Shown piece after piece: positions 43,549 to 51,807 of a stretch of 59,085 bases of DNA. The notes beneath the pieces were generated by a model. The model saw only the letters and a list, made by a program, of their open reading frames with translations. It searched no databases and was not told where the DNA came from. A program made the position numbers and the translations under genes. Each line of letters starts with the position of its first letter. Positions within the stretch are counted from its first letter, which is position 1. The stretch spans positions 1 through 59,085 of the forward strand of contig DWXY01000042.1 of NCBI GenBank assembly GCA_019118935.1, read 5' to 3'. The DNA is from Candidatus Oscillibacter pullicola. GTDB lineage: Bacteria > Bacillota > Clostridia > Oscillospirales > Oscillospiraceae.

Positions 43549-43607
43549 GCCCCCTCTGCAGGTGGACAGCCCATAGACGTAAACGGGCTATGCTTTCAAC
43601 TGAAAAA

Positions 43608-43644
43608 CAGGCGCCCGCCTCATTTGGAATGAGGCGGGCGCCTG
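43608..43644. terminator. Bidirectional terminator
   Basis: A perfect 17-bp stem (43608-43624 with 43628-43644), loop TGG, with an A run before and a TTTT-containing stretch after. It serves the convergent genes 42595 and 43667. Confidence 0.9.
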
Positions 43645-43666
43645 CTCTGCTTTTCATGCGTCTCTG

Positions 43667-44170
43667 TTACCCTTCTGCCGGTTCCTCCCACCGGACATCC
43701 ACGATGGTGCCGCCGGAGAACTCAATGTACTCACTCTTCAAAATGTAATCCGTCTTGCCGATCCGGACCTCCTGGTCTCCCACCTTGGTGGTCATGACCT
43801 CGCCGGCAGGCGTCTCCGTGGTGGCGGTGAAGAGCAGCGTCACATGCTCCGGGTCCTCGATCCACTGCCCGTCGGGGCCCAGCACGTAGTAGGGCTCCAT
43901 CTCCACGCTCTCGATCTGGCCGCCCACCAGGGCGCCGGAGGCCATCAGCGGAGAGGGCAGATGGGCCTGGCAGGTCTCATACAGCTCCGCGGGCACACCC
44001 TCGCACTTGACCACATAGGTCACCTTCACCATGCCGCCGTCCTCGGCAGCGGTGCCGCCGCTGCTGCCCAGCAGCTTCCAGGCGCCGAAGGCCACCACCG
44101 CCACGATCAAAATCACGGCAATGATGTCGATGATGTTGAACTTTCCAACGCGCTTTGCTTTCTGTTCCAT
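43667..44170 (-). CDS. DUF4330 membrane protein
   Basis: 167 residues from the ATG at 44170. One N-terminal transmembrane helix (FNIIDIIAVILIVAVVAFG) then an extracytoplasmic beta-rich domain with conserved GQIESVEMEPYY and GKTDYILKSEYIEFSGGTIVDV. The architecture matches DUF4330. This family is often found beside wall-polysaccharide and CsaB genes, as here, where it is divergent from the GT-CsaB gene. Role unknown; a surface-polymer function is inferred. Confidence 0.87.
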   Translation of the reverse strand: MEQKAKRVGKFNIIDIIAVILIVAVVAFGAWKLLGSSGGTAAEDGGMVKVTYVVKCEGVPAELYETCQAHLPSPLMASGALVGGQIESVEMEPYYVLGPDGQWIEDPEHVTLLFTATTETPAGEVMTTKVGDQEVRIGKTDYILKSEYIEFSGGTIVDVRWEEPAEG

Positions 44171-44220
44171 GGTCTCCTCCGTAAAAGGCGCGGACGCGCC
44201 TGTATTTGGCGTTTGTCGTC

Positions 44221-44249
44221 TGGACAATATCTGGTTGGTATTGTATAAT
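44221..44249 (+). promoter_or_regulatory. Promoter of the glycosyltransferase-CsaB gene
   Basis: TGGACA (44221-44226), 17-nt spacer, TATAAT (44244-44249), 54 nt before the ATG. Confidence 0.8.
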
Positions 44250-44303
44250 ATTTCTCGCGATTTCACAACCCCTATTTGCGGAAAGCGGAAAGAAAGGCAT
44301 TCC

Positions 44304-46529
44304 ATGAAGGTCATTCATCTCATCAGCGGCGGAGACTCCGGCGGCGCAAAAACCCATGTGCTGAGCCTGCTGCAGCATCTGAATCAAACCATCACCGCCC
44401 AGCTGGTGTGCTTCCGGGACGGCCCCTTTGCCGAGGAGGCCCGTCAGATGGGCATCCCCACCATGATCTGCGGGGGCAACAACGTCTTCCGCACCCGGCG
44501 GAAGCTGGCTGCCTATATCCGGGAGGGCGGCTATGAGATCATTCACTGCCACGGCTCCCGGGCCAACATGATCGGCGCCATGCTCCGCAAGGTCACGGGG
44601 CTGCCGGTGGTGACCACCGTCCACAGCGACTACCGCCTGGACTACATGGGCCGCCCCCTCAGCCACCTGACCTTCGGCACCATCAACGCCCTGGCCCTGC
44701 GGCGGCTGGACTACCGGATCGGCGTGTCCGACGCCATGGTGGACCTGCTGATCTCCCGGGGCTTCCCGGCGGACCGGTTCTACACCATCTACAACGGCAT
44801 CGACTTCACGCCCCCGCCCCCCCAGGGGGACCGGCTGGAGTACCTGCGGAGCCTGGGCGCAGATGTGGACGAGAACTCTGTGGTGGTGGGCATCGCCGCC
44901 CGGATGAATCCGGTGAAGGATATGGCCACCCTGGTGCGGGGCTTCGCCGCGGGCTACGCCAAGTGCCCCCGGCTGCGGCTGCTGATCGCCGGCGACGGTC
45001 CGGAGAAGGACAGGCTCACCGCCCTGGCGGCAGAGCTGGGCGTGGAGCGTCAGGTGTGCTTCGCCGGATGGATCTCCGGCGGCATGGACCGGTTTTACAG
45101 CGCCCTGGACATCAACGCCCTCACCAGCCTGTCCGAGACCTTCCCCTATGCCCTGACGGAGGGGGCCCGGTTCCATCTGGCCACCGTCTCCACCGCCGTG
45201 GGGGGCATCCCCTATCTCATCGACCAGGACGTGAACGGCTATCTCTTCCAGCCCGGCGACTGGCAGACCCTGGGGAACGATCTGGCCGCCCTGGGCAACG
45301 ACGACGAATTGCGCCGCCGCTTGGGGGAAAAGCTCTATGAAAAGGCGTCCACCCAGTTCTCCATCCAGAAGACCGTGTCCACCCAGCTGCAGATTTACGC
45401 CTCCATCCTCCGCCGCCACCAGCGGCGCTCCTCTGCCCGGGAAGGCGTGGTGATCTGCGGTGCCTACGGCCGTGGCAACGCAGGTGATGACGCCATTCTG
45501 GAGGCCATCCTCCAGGAGATGCGCTCCATCGACCCGGACATGCCCATGACCGTGCTCAGCAAGGACCCCAGGAGCACCCGGCTCACCTACCGGGTGCGGG
45601 CGGTACACCGTTCCAACTTCCTGGCCTGGCACACCGCCATGTGGAACAGCCGCCTGTATATCAACGGCGGCGGCAGCCTGATCCAGGACGTGACCTCCCG
45701 CCGCTCCCTGTGGTTCTATCTGGCCAATATCCGGGCGGCGAAACGGGCCGGCAACCGGGTGCAGATGTACGGCTGCGGCATCGGCCCCGTCACCCGGGAG
45801 AGTCACCGGAATCTGGCCGCGAAGATCATCAACGAAAATGTGGATGTCATCACCCTGCGGGAACCGGACTCCCTGGAGGAACTGCGGGCCATGGGGGTGA
45901 CGGAGCCGGAGGTCCTGCTGACTGCGGACCCGGCGCTGATCCTGCGGAAGGCCCCGAACGACGAGATCGACAGCGTGTTGCTGCGCGCCGGCATCCCGCC
46001 CCACGGCAATTACCTCTGCTTTGCCCTGCGGCGGTGGAAGGGATTTGAGGAGAAGGCCCCCCTCTTCGGCGCGGCGGCGGAATACGCCTACCGCACCTAT
46101 GGGCTGACGCCGGTGTTCGTGGCGGTGGAGAAGCATCTGGACCCCGGCGCCGGCCAGCTGGCCGCCCGCGGGCTGACGATCCCCCACTATTTCCTGGACG
46201 ACGCCGGCGGCGCCGGGACCATCATCGGCGCCCTCAGCCGGATGCAGGCGGTGGTGTCCATGCGGCTCCACGCGCTGATCTTCGCCGCCGGGCAGGGGAT
46301 CCCCCTGGCGGGCGTTGTCTACGACCCCAAGGTCTCCGCCTTCCTGCGGTATATCGGACAGGAGCAGTTCGTGGATCTGGCGGAGCTGACCGGACAGAAT
46401 CTCTGCGCCATGATCGACCAGTGCGTGGCCCAGGCAGCCCACCCGGAGGCCCAGGCGGCCGCCGTGCGGAGCCTGCAGGCCATGGAACAGAAAAATGTGG
46501 AGGTGGCCCGCCGCCTGCTGAAGGGCTGA
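44304..46529 (+). CDS. csaB: Fusion of a GT4 glycosyltransferase and CsaB polysaccharide pyruvyl transferase
   Basis: 741 residues from the ATG at 44304. Residues 1-370 are a GT-B glycosyltransferase of family 4: SGGDSGGAKTHVLSLL at the start, VTTVHSDYR, VVVGIAARMNPVKD and the C-terminal donor-site region SLSETFPYALTEGA. Residues 381-741 are CsaB: GAYGRGNAGDDAILEAIL, YINGGGSLIQDV, YGCGIGPV, VSMRLHALIFAAGQG. CsaB adds ketal-pyruvate to secondary wall polymer, the ligand of SLH domains. The fusion couples sugar transfer and pyruvylation in one chain. The VanH-like gene follows after 23 bp. Confidence 0.94.
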   Translation: MKVIHLISGGDSGGAKTHVLSLLQHLNQTITAQLVCFRDGPFAEEARQMGIPTMICGGNNVFRTRRKLAAYIREGGYEIIHCHGSRANMIGAMLRKVTGLPVVTTVHSDYRLDYMGRPLSHLTFGTINALALRRLDYRIGVSDAMVDLLISRGFPADRFYTIYNGIDFTPPPPQGDRLEYLRSLGADVDENSVVVGIAARMNPVKDMATLVRGFAAGYAKCPRLRLLIAGDGPEKDRLTALAAELGVERQVCFAGWISGGMDRFYSALDINALTSLSETFPYALTEGARFHLATVSTAVGGIPYLIDQDVNGYLFQPGDWQTLGNDLAALGNDDELRRRLGEKLYEKASTQFSIQKTVSTQLQIYASILRRHQRRSSAREGVVICGAYGRGNAGDDAILEAILQEMRSIDPDMPMTVLSKDPRSTRLTYRVRAVHRSNFLAWHTAMWNSRLYINGGGSLIQDVTSRRSLWFYLANIRAAKRAGNRVQMYGCGIGPVTRESHRNLAAKIINENVDVITLREPDSLEELRAMGVTEPEVLLTADPALILRKAPNDEIDSVLLRAGIPPHGNYLCFALRRWKGFEEKAPLFGAAAEYAYRTYGLTPVFVAVEKHLDPGAGQLAARGLTIPHYFLDDAGGAGTIIGALSRMQAVVSMRLHALIFAAGQGIPLAGVVYDPKVSAFLRYIGQEQFVDLAELTGQNLCAMIDQCVAQAAHPEAQAAAVRSLQAMEQKNVEVARRLLKG

Positions 46530-46552
46530 CGGGGCCGCCTATTGGAGGATCT

Positions 46553-47548
46553 ATGAAGATTATGGTCTATGAGGCCCGCCCGGACGAACAGGCGGACCTG
46601 GAAAAGCAGGCGGCGCTCCACGGGGTGGAGCTGTCTGTCACAGACGCGGTGCCCACACTGGAGAACGCCTCCCTGGCCGCCGGCTGCGCCGGCGTGTCCA
46701 TTCTGGGCCAGGGGCGCATCGATGCGGCCCTGCTGGATGCCTATCACGCCCTCGGCATCCGGTATCTCTCCACCCGCACCATCGGATATGACCACATCGA
46801 CCTGGACCACGCCCGGTCCATCGGCCTGCGGGTGTGCAGCGCCAGCTATGCCCCCAACGGCGTGGCCGACTTCACCGTCATGATGATCCTCATGTGCCTG
46901 CGGCATTACAAGCAGGCCCTGTGGCGTGGACAGGTGAATGACTTCTCTCTCACCGGCCTCCAGGGCCGCGAGATGAAGGACCTGACCATCGGCATCATCG
47001 GCACCGGCCGGATCGGCGCCCAGGTTGTCCGGAATCTCTCCGGCTTCGGCTGCCGGATCCTGGCCTATGACCTGCGGCGCAATCCGGCGGTGGAATCCCA
47101 GGTCACTTATGTGGACTTCGACACCCTGCTGGCCCAGTCGGACGTCATCACCCTCCACATGCCTCTGCTGGACTCCAACCGCCATATCATCAACCGGGAG
47201 GCCATTGCCAAAATGCGCGACAGCGTGGTGATCGTCAACTGCTCCCGGGGAGAGCTGGCAGATATCGAGGCCCTGATCGAGGGGATCGAGACGGGAAAGA
47301 TCGGCGCCCTGGGCATGGACACTGTGGAGGGGGACGAGGGCATCATCCACGCCGACCACCGGGTGGACATCCTGCCTAACCGGAACTGGTTCTACCTCCA
47401 CCAGTTCCGCAATGTCATCATGACCCAGCACATGGCCTTTTACACCGACGCCGCCGTGGCCAGCATGGTAGCCTGCGGCATCGGCGGCATCTGCCAGATG
47501 GCCGCAGGCGAGCCCTGTCCCACTGAGCTGACAGGCCCGGTACAGTAA
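46553..47548 (+). CDS. VanH-like D-lactate dehydrogenase
   Basis: 331 residues from the ATG at 46553 with TTGGAGGA upstream. It is a D-2-hydroxyacid dehydrogenase with the D-LDH features STRTIGYDHIDLDHARSIGL, PNGVADFTVMMILM, IGIIGTGRIGAQVV, NCSRGEL, DTVEGDEG and TQHMAFYTD. The first two blocks align by eye with VanH, the enzyme reducing pyruvate to D-lactate in glycopeptide-resistant strains, but also with fermentative LdhA. No VanA or VanX gene is nearby, so a fermentative role is as likely. Confidence 0.88.
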   Translation: MKIMVYEARPDEQADLEKQAALHGVELSVTDAVPTLENASLAAGCAGVSILGQGRIDAALLDAYHALGIRYLSTRTIGYDHIDLDHARSIGLRVCSASYAPNGVADFTVMMILMCLRHYKQALWRGQVNDFSLTGLQGREMKDLTIGIIGTGRIGAQVVRNLSGFGCRILAYDLRRNPAVESQVTYVDFDTLLAQSDVITLHMPLLDSNRHIINREAIAKMRDSVVIVNCSRGELADIEALIEGIETGKIGALGMDTVEGDEGIIHADHRVDILPNRNWFYLHQFRNVIMTQHMAFYTDAAVASMVACGIGGICQMAAGEPCPTELTGPVQ

Positions 47549-47552
47549 GCCG

Positions 47553-47774
47553 CTACCTCCCGCCTCGGGTCCGGCGGCGCTGGACGGAGATCGTCTCCAG
47601 CATCTCCCCCAGATGGACCAGCAGCGCCGCTGTCAGCTCCAGGTCCTCGTCGTTCAGCTGGGCGGCCAGAGAGACCGCCAGGGTGTTGACAGCGGTGGTC
47701 AGGGCCAGCGGATCACGGGAAAATTCCATCATCGCATCACCGCTCTCATTCTTTACCTGAGCGGAGCCGTTCAT
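47553..47774 (-). CDS. Small helical protein, DUF6774-like
   Basis: 73 residues if translation starts at the ATG at 47774, or 59 from the ATG pair at 47729-47732; neither has a good ribosome binding site. The body MMEFSRDPLALTTAVNTLAVSLAAQLNDEDLELTAALLVHLGEMLETISVQR is a two-helix pattern widespread in Oscillospiraceae as a short conserved hypothetical. Convergent with the dehydrogenase gene, 4 bp away. Start uncertain. Confidence 0.65.
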   Translation of the reverse strand: MNGSAQVKNESGDAMMEFSRDPLALTTAVNTLAVSLAAQLNDEDLELTAALLVHLGEMLETISVQRRRTRGGR

Positions 47775-47807
47775 CCTGCTCTGCCGGTGTGAAGATGTTT
47801 TAGAAAG

Positions 47808-47895
47808 TCCCAATTCTTTTGTGTGTTCCCACCCCGTCAAAAGTCTTGGCGTTGCAGGCCTTGTATAGCATAAGGAACACAAAATGAAATTGGGA
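47808..47895. repeat. Mini inverted-repeat element
   Basis: TCCCAATTCTTTTGTGTG (from 47808, arm to 47830) and the sequence at 47874-47895 are inverted copies of about 22 nt with two small differences, separated by 43 nt. Similarity continues a few bases outside. The whole resembles a small non-autonomous insertion or a remnant of a larger element. No gene inside. Confidence 0.55.
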
Positions 47896-47901
47896 GTTTA
47901 G

Positions 47902-47937
47902 AAAAAGAGGCGGCTGCCCACAGGGCGGCCGTCTCTT
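47902..47937 (-). terminator. Terminator after the chloride channel gene
   Basis: A 15-bp stem with two GU-type pairs (47905-47919 with 47923-47937), loop of 3 nt, and a U run on the minus strand (47902-47906). Confidence 0.75.
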
Positions 47938-47954
47938 TCTAAAATGTGCGCAGT

Positions 47955-49271
47955 TCAGTCCCTCTCCGTCTCTTCCCCGTCTCCCCGCTGGAAGGGGTCC
48001 ACCGGCTCGCCGGCGTGATAGGCGTTGGTGCGGACATTGATATACTGGGCCTTCAGCTTGGAGTAGACGATGGTCTGGCTGGAGTACAGCCCGTTGTAGC
48101 CGGAGAGCATGTAGCTGATGCCGCAGATCAGGGCAAAGTACAGCAGTCCACCGTCCCCGAATAGCTCCACGGACAGGAAGATGGAGGCCAGCGGGCAGTT
48201 GGTGGCCCCGCAGAACACGGCGGTCAGCCCCAGCGCCGCGGCGAAGCCCGCCGGAATGCCCAGCAGCGGCCCCGCCACACAGCCGAAGGTGGCCCCCACG
48301 AAGAAGGAGGGCACCACCTCTCCGCCCTTGAACCCCGCGGAGAGCGTCACCGCGGTGAACAGGATCTTCAGCAGAAACGCCTCCGGCCGGGCGGTACCCT
48401 GCTCCACGGCGGCGGTGATGAGCGCCATGCCCGCGCCGTTGTAATCCCGGGTCCCGCAGAGATATGTCAGGGCGATGACGGCACAGCCGCCGGCAATGAC
48501 GCGGAGCCAGGCGTTGGGCAGGCGCTTCTTCATCTGATGCTCCGCGAAGTGCAGGGTCCGGCACAGCAGAACGGACACCAGGGCGCAGCCCACGCCCAGC
48601 ACCGCCACCCGCAGCAGCATCAGCTTCTCCAGCTCCGGCGCCGCCACAGAAAAACGGGTGGGCGCCACTCCCAGCTCCACGGAAATCCAGTAGGCCACCA
48701 GGGAGGCGGTCAGGCAGGGAATGAACGCCACGTGGTACACCACGCCGATACTGATGACCACGATGGCGAACACCGTGGCGGTGAGGGGCGTGCCGAACAG
48801 GGCGGAGAAAAACGCCGCCATGCCCGCCATGGTGGCGGTGCGCAGGTCCCGGTCGTCCAGGTTGAAAAGGCTCCCCGCATGGCGGCCGATGGTGCCGCCC
48901 ATCTGGAGGGCCGCTCCCTCCCGCCCGGCGCTGCCGCCGCACAGATGGGTGAGAATCGTCCCCAGAAAGATGGCGGGCAGCAGCCAGATGGACAGTGGCT
49001 TGCCGTAGTGTACCGCGTCGATGATGTCGTTGGTGCCCTGGCCCTCCGTCTTCGTCAGCTTGTAGAAGGCCACGATCACCAGCCCCGCCGCCGGCAGGCA
49101 CCACAACAGCCAGGGATGCTGCTCCCGCAGCTCCGTGGCCCGCTCCACACCGATGTGGAACAGGGAGCCCACCACGCCGCAGCAGACGCCGGTGACCAGC
49201 GCCACCGCCAGCCACTTGGCCATGGCCTGGACGTATAGGCCCACGTGGGTGTGGCCATGCTCCTTTTCCAA
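47955..49271 (-). CDS. ClC family chloride channel or Cl-/H+ exchanger
   Basis: 438 residues if started at the TTG at 49271; a GTG at 49280 is the alternative, both near AAGGGA. It has about ten membrane helices. ClC signatures: GGSAGREGAALQMGG (with the gating Glu), GFKGGEVVPSFFVGATFG and GLTAVFCGATNCPLASI. The usual Pro after the gating Glu is Ala here. These proteins conduct or exchange chloride (or fluoride) with protons. Monocistronic, with its own terminator. Confidence 0.92.
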   Translation of the reverse strand: MEKEHGHTHVGLYVQAMAKWLAVALVTGVCCGVVGSLFHIGVERATELREQHPWLLWCLPAAGLVIVAFYKLTKTEGQGTNDIIDAVHYGKPLSIWLLPAIFLGTILTHLCGGSAGREGAALQMGGTIGRHAGSLFNLDDRDLRTATMAGMAAFFSALFGTPLTATVFAIVVISIGVVYHVAFIPCLTASLVAYWISVELGVAPTRFSVAAPELEKLMLLRVAVLGVGCALVSVLLCRTLHFAEHQMKKRLPNAWLRVIAGGCAVIALTYLCGTRDYNGAGMALITAAVEQGTARPEAFLLKILFTAVTLSAGFKGGEVVPSFFVGATFGCVAGPLLGIPAGFAAALGLTAVFCGATNCPLASIFLSVELFGDGGLLYFALICGISYMLSGYNGLYSSQTIVYSKLKAQYINVRTNAYHAGEPVDPFQRGDGEETERD

Positions 49272-49380
49272 TCCGCTCACTTCCCTTCCCCGCCGCCCAA
49301 GGGCGGGCCGTGCTTGCAACGGCAATATTATACGGCAGGCGGCCGCTCTTTGCAACAAGCATGGAGCGCCGCACAAAAAA

Positions 49381-49407
49381 GGGCCGGCCCGAAAAACGGG
49401 CCGGCCC
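49381..49407 (-). terminator. Terminator after nhaC
   Basis: A perfect 11-bp stem (49381-49391 with 49397-49407), loop of five, and a U run on the minus strand just beyond 49381. It ends the nhaC transcript. Confidence 0.88.
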
Positions 49408-49427
49408 ACATTGTCAGGCAGACTGGA

Positions 49428-50861
49428 TCACTTTGCAGCAGCCTTTTTCTTGCCCCACATCTTGTTGCCGTCCTTGTCCCACATACCGAAGCCGGAGAAG
49501 GCGCAGAAGATGGAGAAAATGGGCACGATGAAGATGAACCAGCAGTACGGGATGTACTCCGTGCCGCAGCCCAGCACCTCCATCACGTACAGCGTGGCGA
49601 CGCCCCAGGGGACGATGGGCGCGCTCAGGGTGCCCGCGTCCTCCAGCGTCCGGGAGAGGACCCTGCGGTGGATGCCCATGCGGTCGAAGGCGTCCTCGAA
49701 GGTCTGCTCGGTGACGATGATGGCCACAGTCTGGCCGCCGGCCGTGAGGAAGTTGACGATGTAGCAGTAGATCAGGGTGACGGTCACCAGGACGCCGCGG
49801 CTCTTGATGAACTTCAGCAGCACGTCCTTGGCCAGCACGTCCAGGATGCCGGTGGCGGTGATGATGCCGCCCATGACGCTGGCCACCATGAAGGTGATCA
49901 GCAGGCCGGTCATGCTGGTGATGCCGCCGCGGTTGAGCATGGGGTCCACAATATCCACGCCGGTGGACAGGGAGAAGCCGTTTGCCGCGTAGTTCATCAG
50001 CTCCACAAAGTTCACCCCCTGGAACACCAGGGCGAACACGATGCTGACCACCACGGTGAGGCCCATGCCCAGCAGGGCAGGCAGCTTGAACACCGACACC
50101 AGCAGCACCAGGATGGCGGGCAGGATCAGGATGGGATTGAGGTTGAAGTTGGCGGCCAGGGTGTCGCAGATCAGGTTGGCCCGGCTGGCGTCCATCTCGC
50201 CGCCGCTGTACATCAGGCCGGCGATGGTGAACAGCACCAGCGCCACCAGCGTGGCAGGGATGGTGGTATACATCATGGAGTTGATGTGGTCATACAGGGG
50301 CACCTTGCTGACGCCGGAGGCCAGATTCGTGGTATCGGACAGGGGAGACATCTTGTCGCCGAACCAGGCGCCGCAGACCACCGCGCCGATGACCAGCGGT
50401 ACCGGGATGGAGGTGGTGGAGGCCACGCCCACCAGGGCGATGCCCATGGTGGCCACGCTGCCGAAGGAGGTCCCGGTGAACTCCGCCGTCAATCCGCTGA
50501 GGACGAAGGCCAGGGGCACCAGGATTTTCGGGGAGATCAGCTCCATTCCGTAGTACATCAGGGCGGGTACCGTGCCGCCGGCCATCCAGATGCCCACCAG
50601 CATGCCCACCATGATGACGATCAAAAACGTGGGAATGCAGTCGGCCACTACCCGCAGCAAGGTTTTCTCCACATCCGCCCAGGGAATGTTCAGAATCAGC
50701 GCGATCACCACGGACACCAGAGCTGCGATGAACACGGACATGGTGGTGTCCACGCCCAGGTTGATGAGCACCACCAGCACGGCCACGATCACCAGGAAGG
50801 AGATCACGGCGAAAGCCGGAGTCGGGGTCTTCCGCGTTTTGACTGTCTTTGTCTTATCCAT
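49428..50861 (-). CDS. nhaC: NhaC-type Na+/H+ antiporter
   Basis: 477 residues from the ATG at 50861 with AAGGGAG upstream. About 11-12 membrane helices. NhaC-family features include MAGGTVPALMYYG, GTSFGSVATMGIALVGV, GAVVCGAWFGDKMSPLSDTTNLA, with the conserved acidic Asp in the last. It expels sodium in exchange for protons, or acts on another cation. It lies 69 bp after the hydrolase gene. Confidence 0.92.
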   Translation of the reverse strand: MDKTKTVKTRKTPTPAFAVISFLVIVAVLVVLINLGVDTTMSVFIAALVSVVIALILNIPWADVEKTLLRVVADCIPTFLIVIMVGMLVGIWMAGGTVPALMYYGMELISPKILVPLAFVLSGLTAEFTGTSFGSVATMGIALVGVASTTSIPVPLVIGAVVCGAWFGDKMSPLSDTTNLASGVSKVPLYDHINSMMYTTIPATLVALVLFTIAGLMYSGGEMDASRANLICDTLAANFNLNPILILPAILVLLVSVFKLPALLGMGLTVVVSIVFALVFQGVNFVELMNYAANGFSLSTGVDIVDPMLNRGGITSMTGLLITFMVASVMGGIITATGILDVLAKDVLLKFIKSRGVLVTVTLIYCYIVNFLTAGGQTVAIIVTEQTFEDAFDRMGIHRRVLSRTLEDAGTLSAPIVPWGVATLYVMEVLGCGTEYIPYCWFIFIVPIFSIFCAFSGFGMWDKDGNKMWGKKKAAAK

Positions 50862-50930
50862 TCTCGTTTCTCCCTTCAAGATTGTCCGGCGGCGCGGGAC
50901 CGCGCCCGCGGCGCCGCAGGAGTCCTTTGT

Positions 50931-51707
50931 TCAGCCCAGCAGCTCCCGGGTCAGGAATGCCAGGGCCGAGTCCATCCGGGCCGCCCGGAACGCACAGGAT
51001 TTGAATCGGTGTTCCGCGCCATGGACCACCAGGAATTCCGCCCGGTCCCCATAGATCTCCTTGTACCGCTCCGAACAGTGGATGGAGGCCGTCACGTCCT
51101 CATCCCCGTGTACCAGATTCACGCGCTTGGTGAATTTGGCCGCCACGGCGTAGGGATCCAGAGCCAGGGCATCCTGATAGAAGCCCAGGCCCACCCGCAG
51201 GCCCTCGTAGTCCGCATAGCCCTTCTCCTCGATGTCGGACACATCCACGCCGCAGAGCATCTTGTGCTTCATGTTGTAGACCACGTCCGGCGCCGGGCAC
51301 CACAGGCTCAGGGCGCACACGTCCGCGTCCCGCAGGCCCGCCACCATGGAGGCCACACATCCCCCCATGCTCAGGCCGTGGATCGCGATCCGGCTCTGGT
51401 CCACGAAGTCCAGACTCTTGACGTAGTCCAGAATGGCAAGGCCGTCTTCCACCTCGCCGGAGACGGTCATGTCCTCGAACCGCCCGTCGCTGTCTCCGCT
51501 GCCGGCAAAGTCGAACCGGACGCTGGCGATCCCCCGCTCACACAGTCTGCGGGAGAGTTCCGTGTGCACGAAGTTGATCTCGTTCCGGTCATCGCAGAAG
51601 CCGTGGAACAGGATCACAAAAGGCACTTTCCCCGTCCGCTGATCCGGCACATGCAGCATCCCCCGAAGGGTCAGGCCGCGGCTCTCGCACTCCACATACC
51701 GTTCCAT
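50931..51707 (-). CDS. Alpha/beta hydrolase (serine esterase type)
   Basis: 258 residues from the ATG at 51707 with AGGAGG 5 nt upstream. The nucleophile elbow is GLSMGGC (Ser), the oxyanion loop is LFHGFCDDRN, the acid is probably Asp in VHGDEDVTAS, and the His is in VVHGAEHRF. Substrate unknown; the pattern fits acyl-ester or aminoacyl hydrolases. Between alr (100 bp) and nhaC. Confidence 0.88.
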   Translation of the reverse strand: MERYVECESRGLTLRGMLHVPDQRTGKVPFVILFHGFCDDRNEINFVHTELSRRLCERGIASVRFDFAGSGDSDGRFEDMTVSGEVEDGLAILDYVKSLDFVDQSRIAIHGLSMGGCVASMVAGLRDADVCALSLWCPAPDVVYNMKHKMLCGVDVSDIEEKGYADYEGLRVGLGFYQDALALDPYAVAAKFTKRVNLVHGDEDVTASIHCSERYKEIYGDRAEFLVVHGAEHRFKSCAFRAARMDSALAFLTRELLG

Positions 51708-51807
51708 CTCTCTTCCTCCTTTCTCCGCAGGCACCGTTCCGCTGGCCGGCCCGGTCCCCGCTTGGTTTCTGATCTATGCAAAGCCGCTCCGCGGCCTCAC
51801 ATCTCAC

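Noticed and set aside
43977-46442. Minus-strand frame opposite the GT-CsaB gene
   Set aside because: Shadow; the plus strand carries complete GT4 and CsaB motifs, a ribosome binding site and a promoter.
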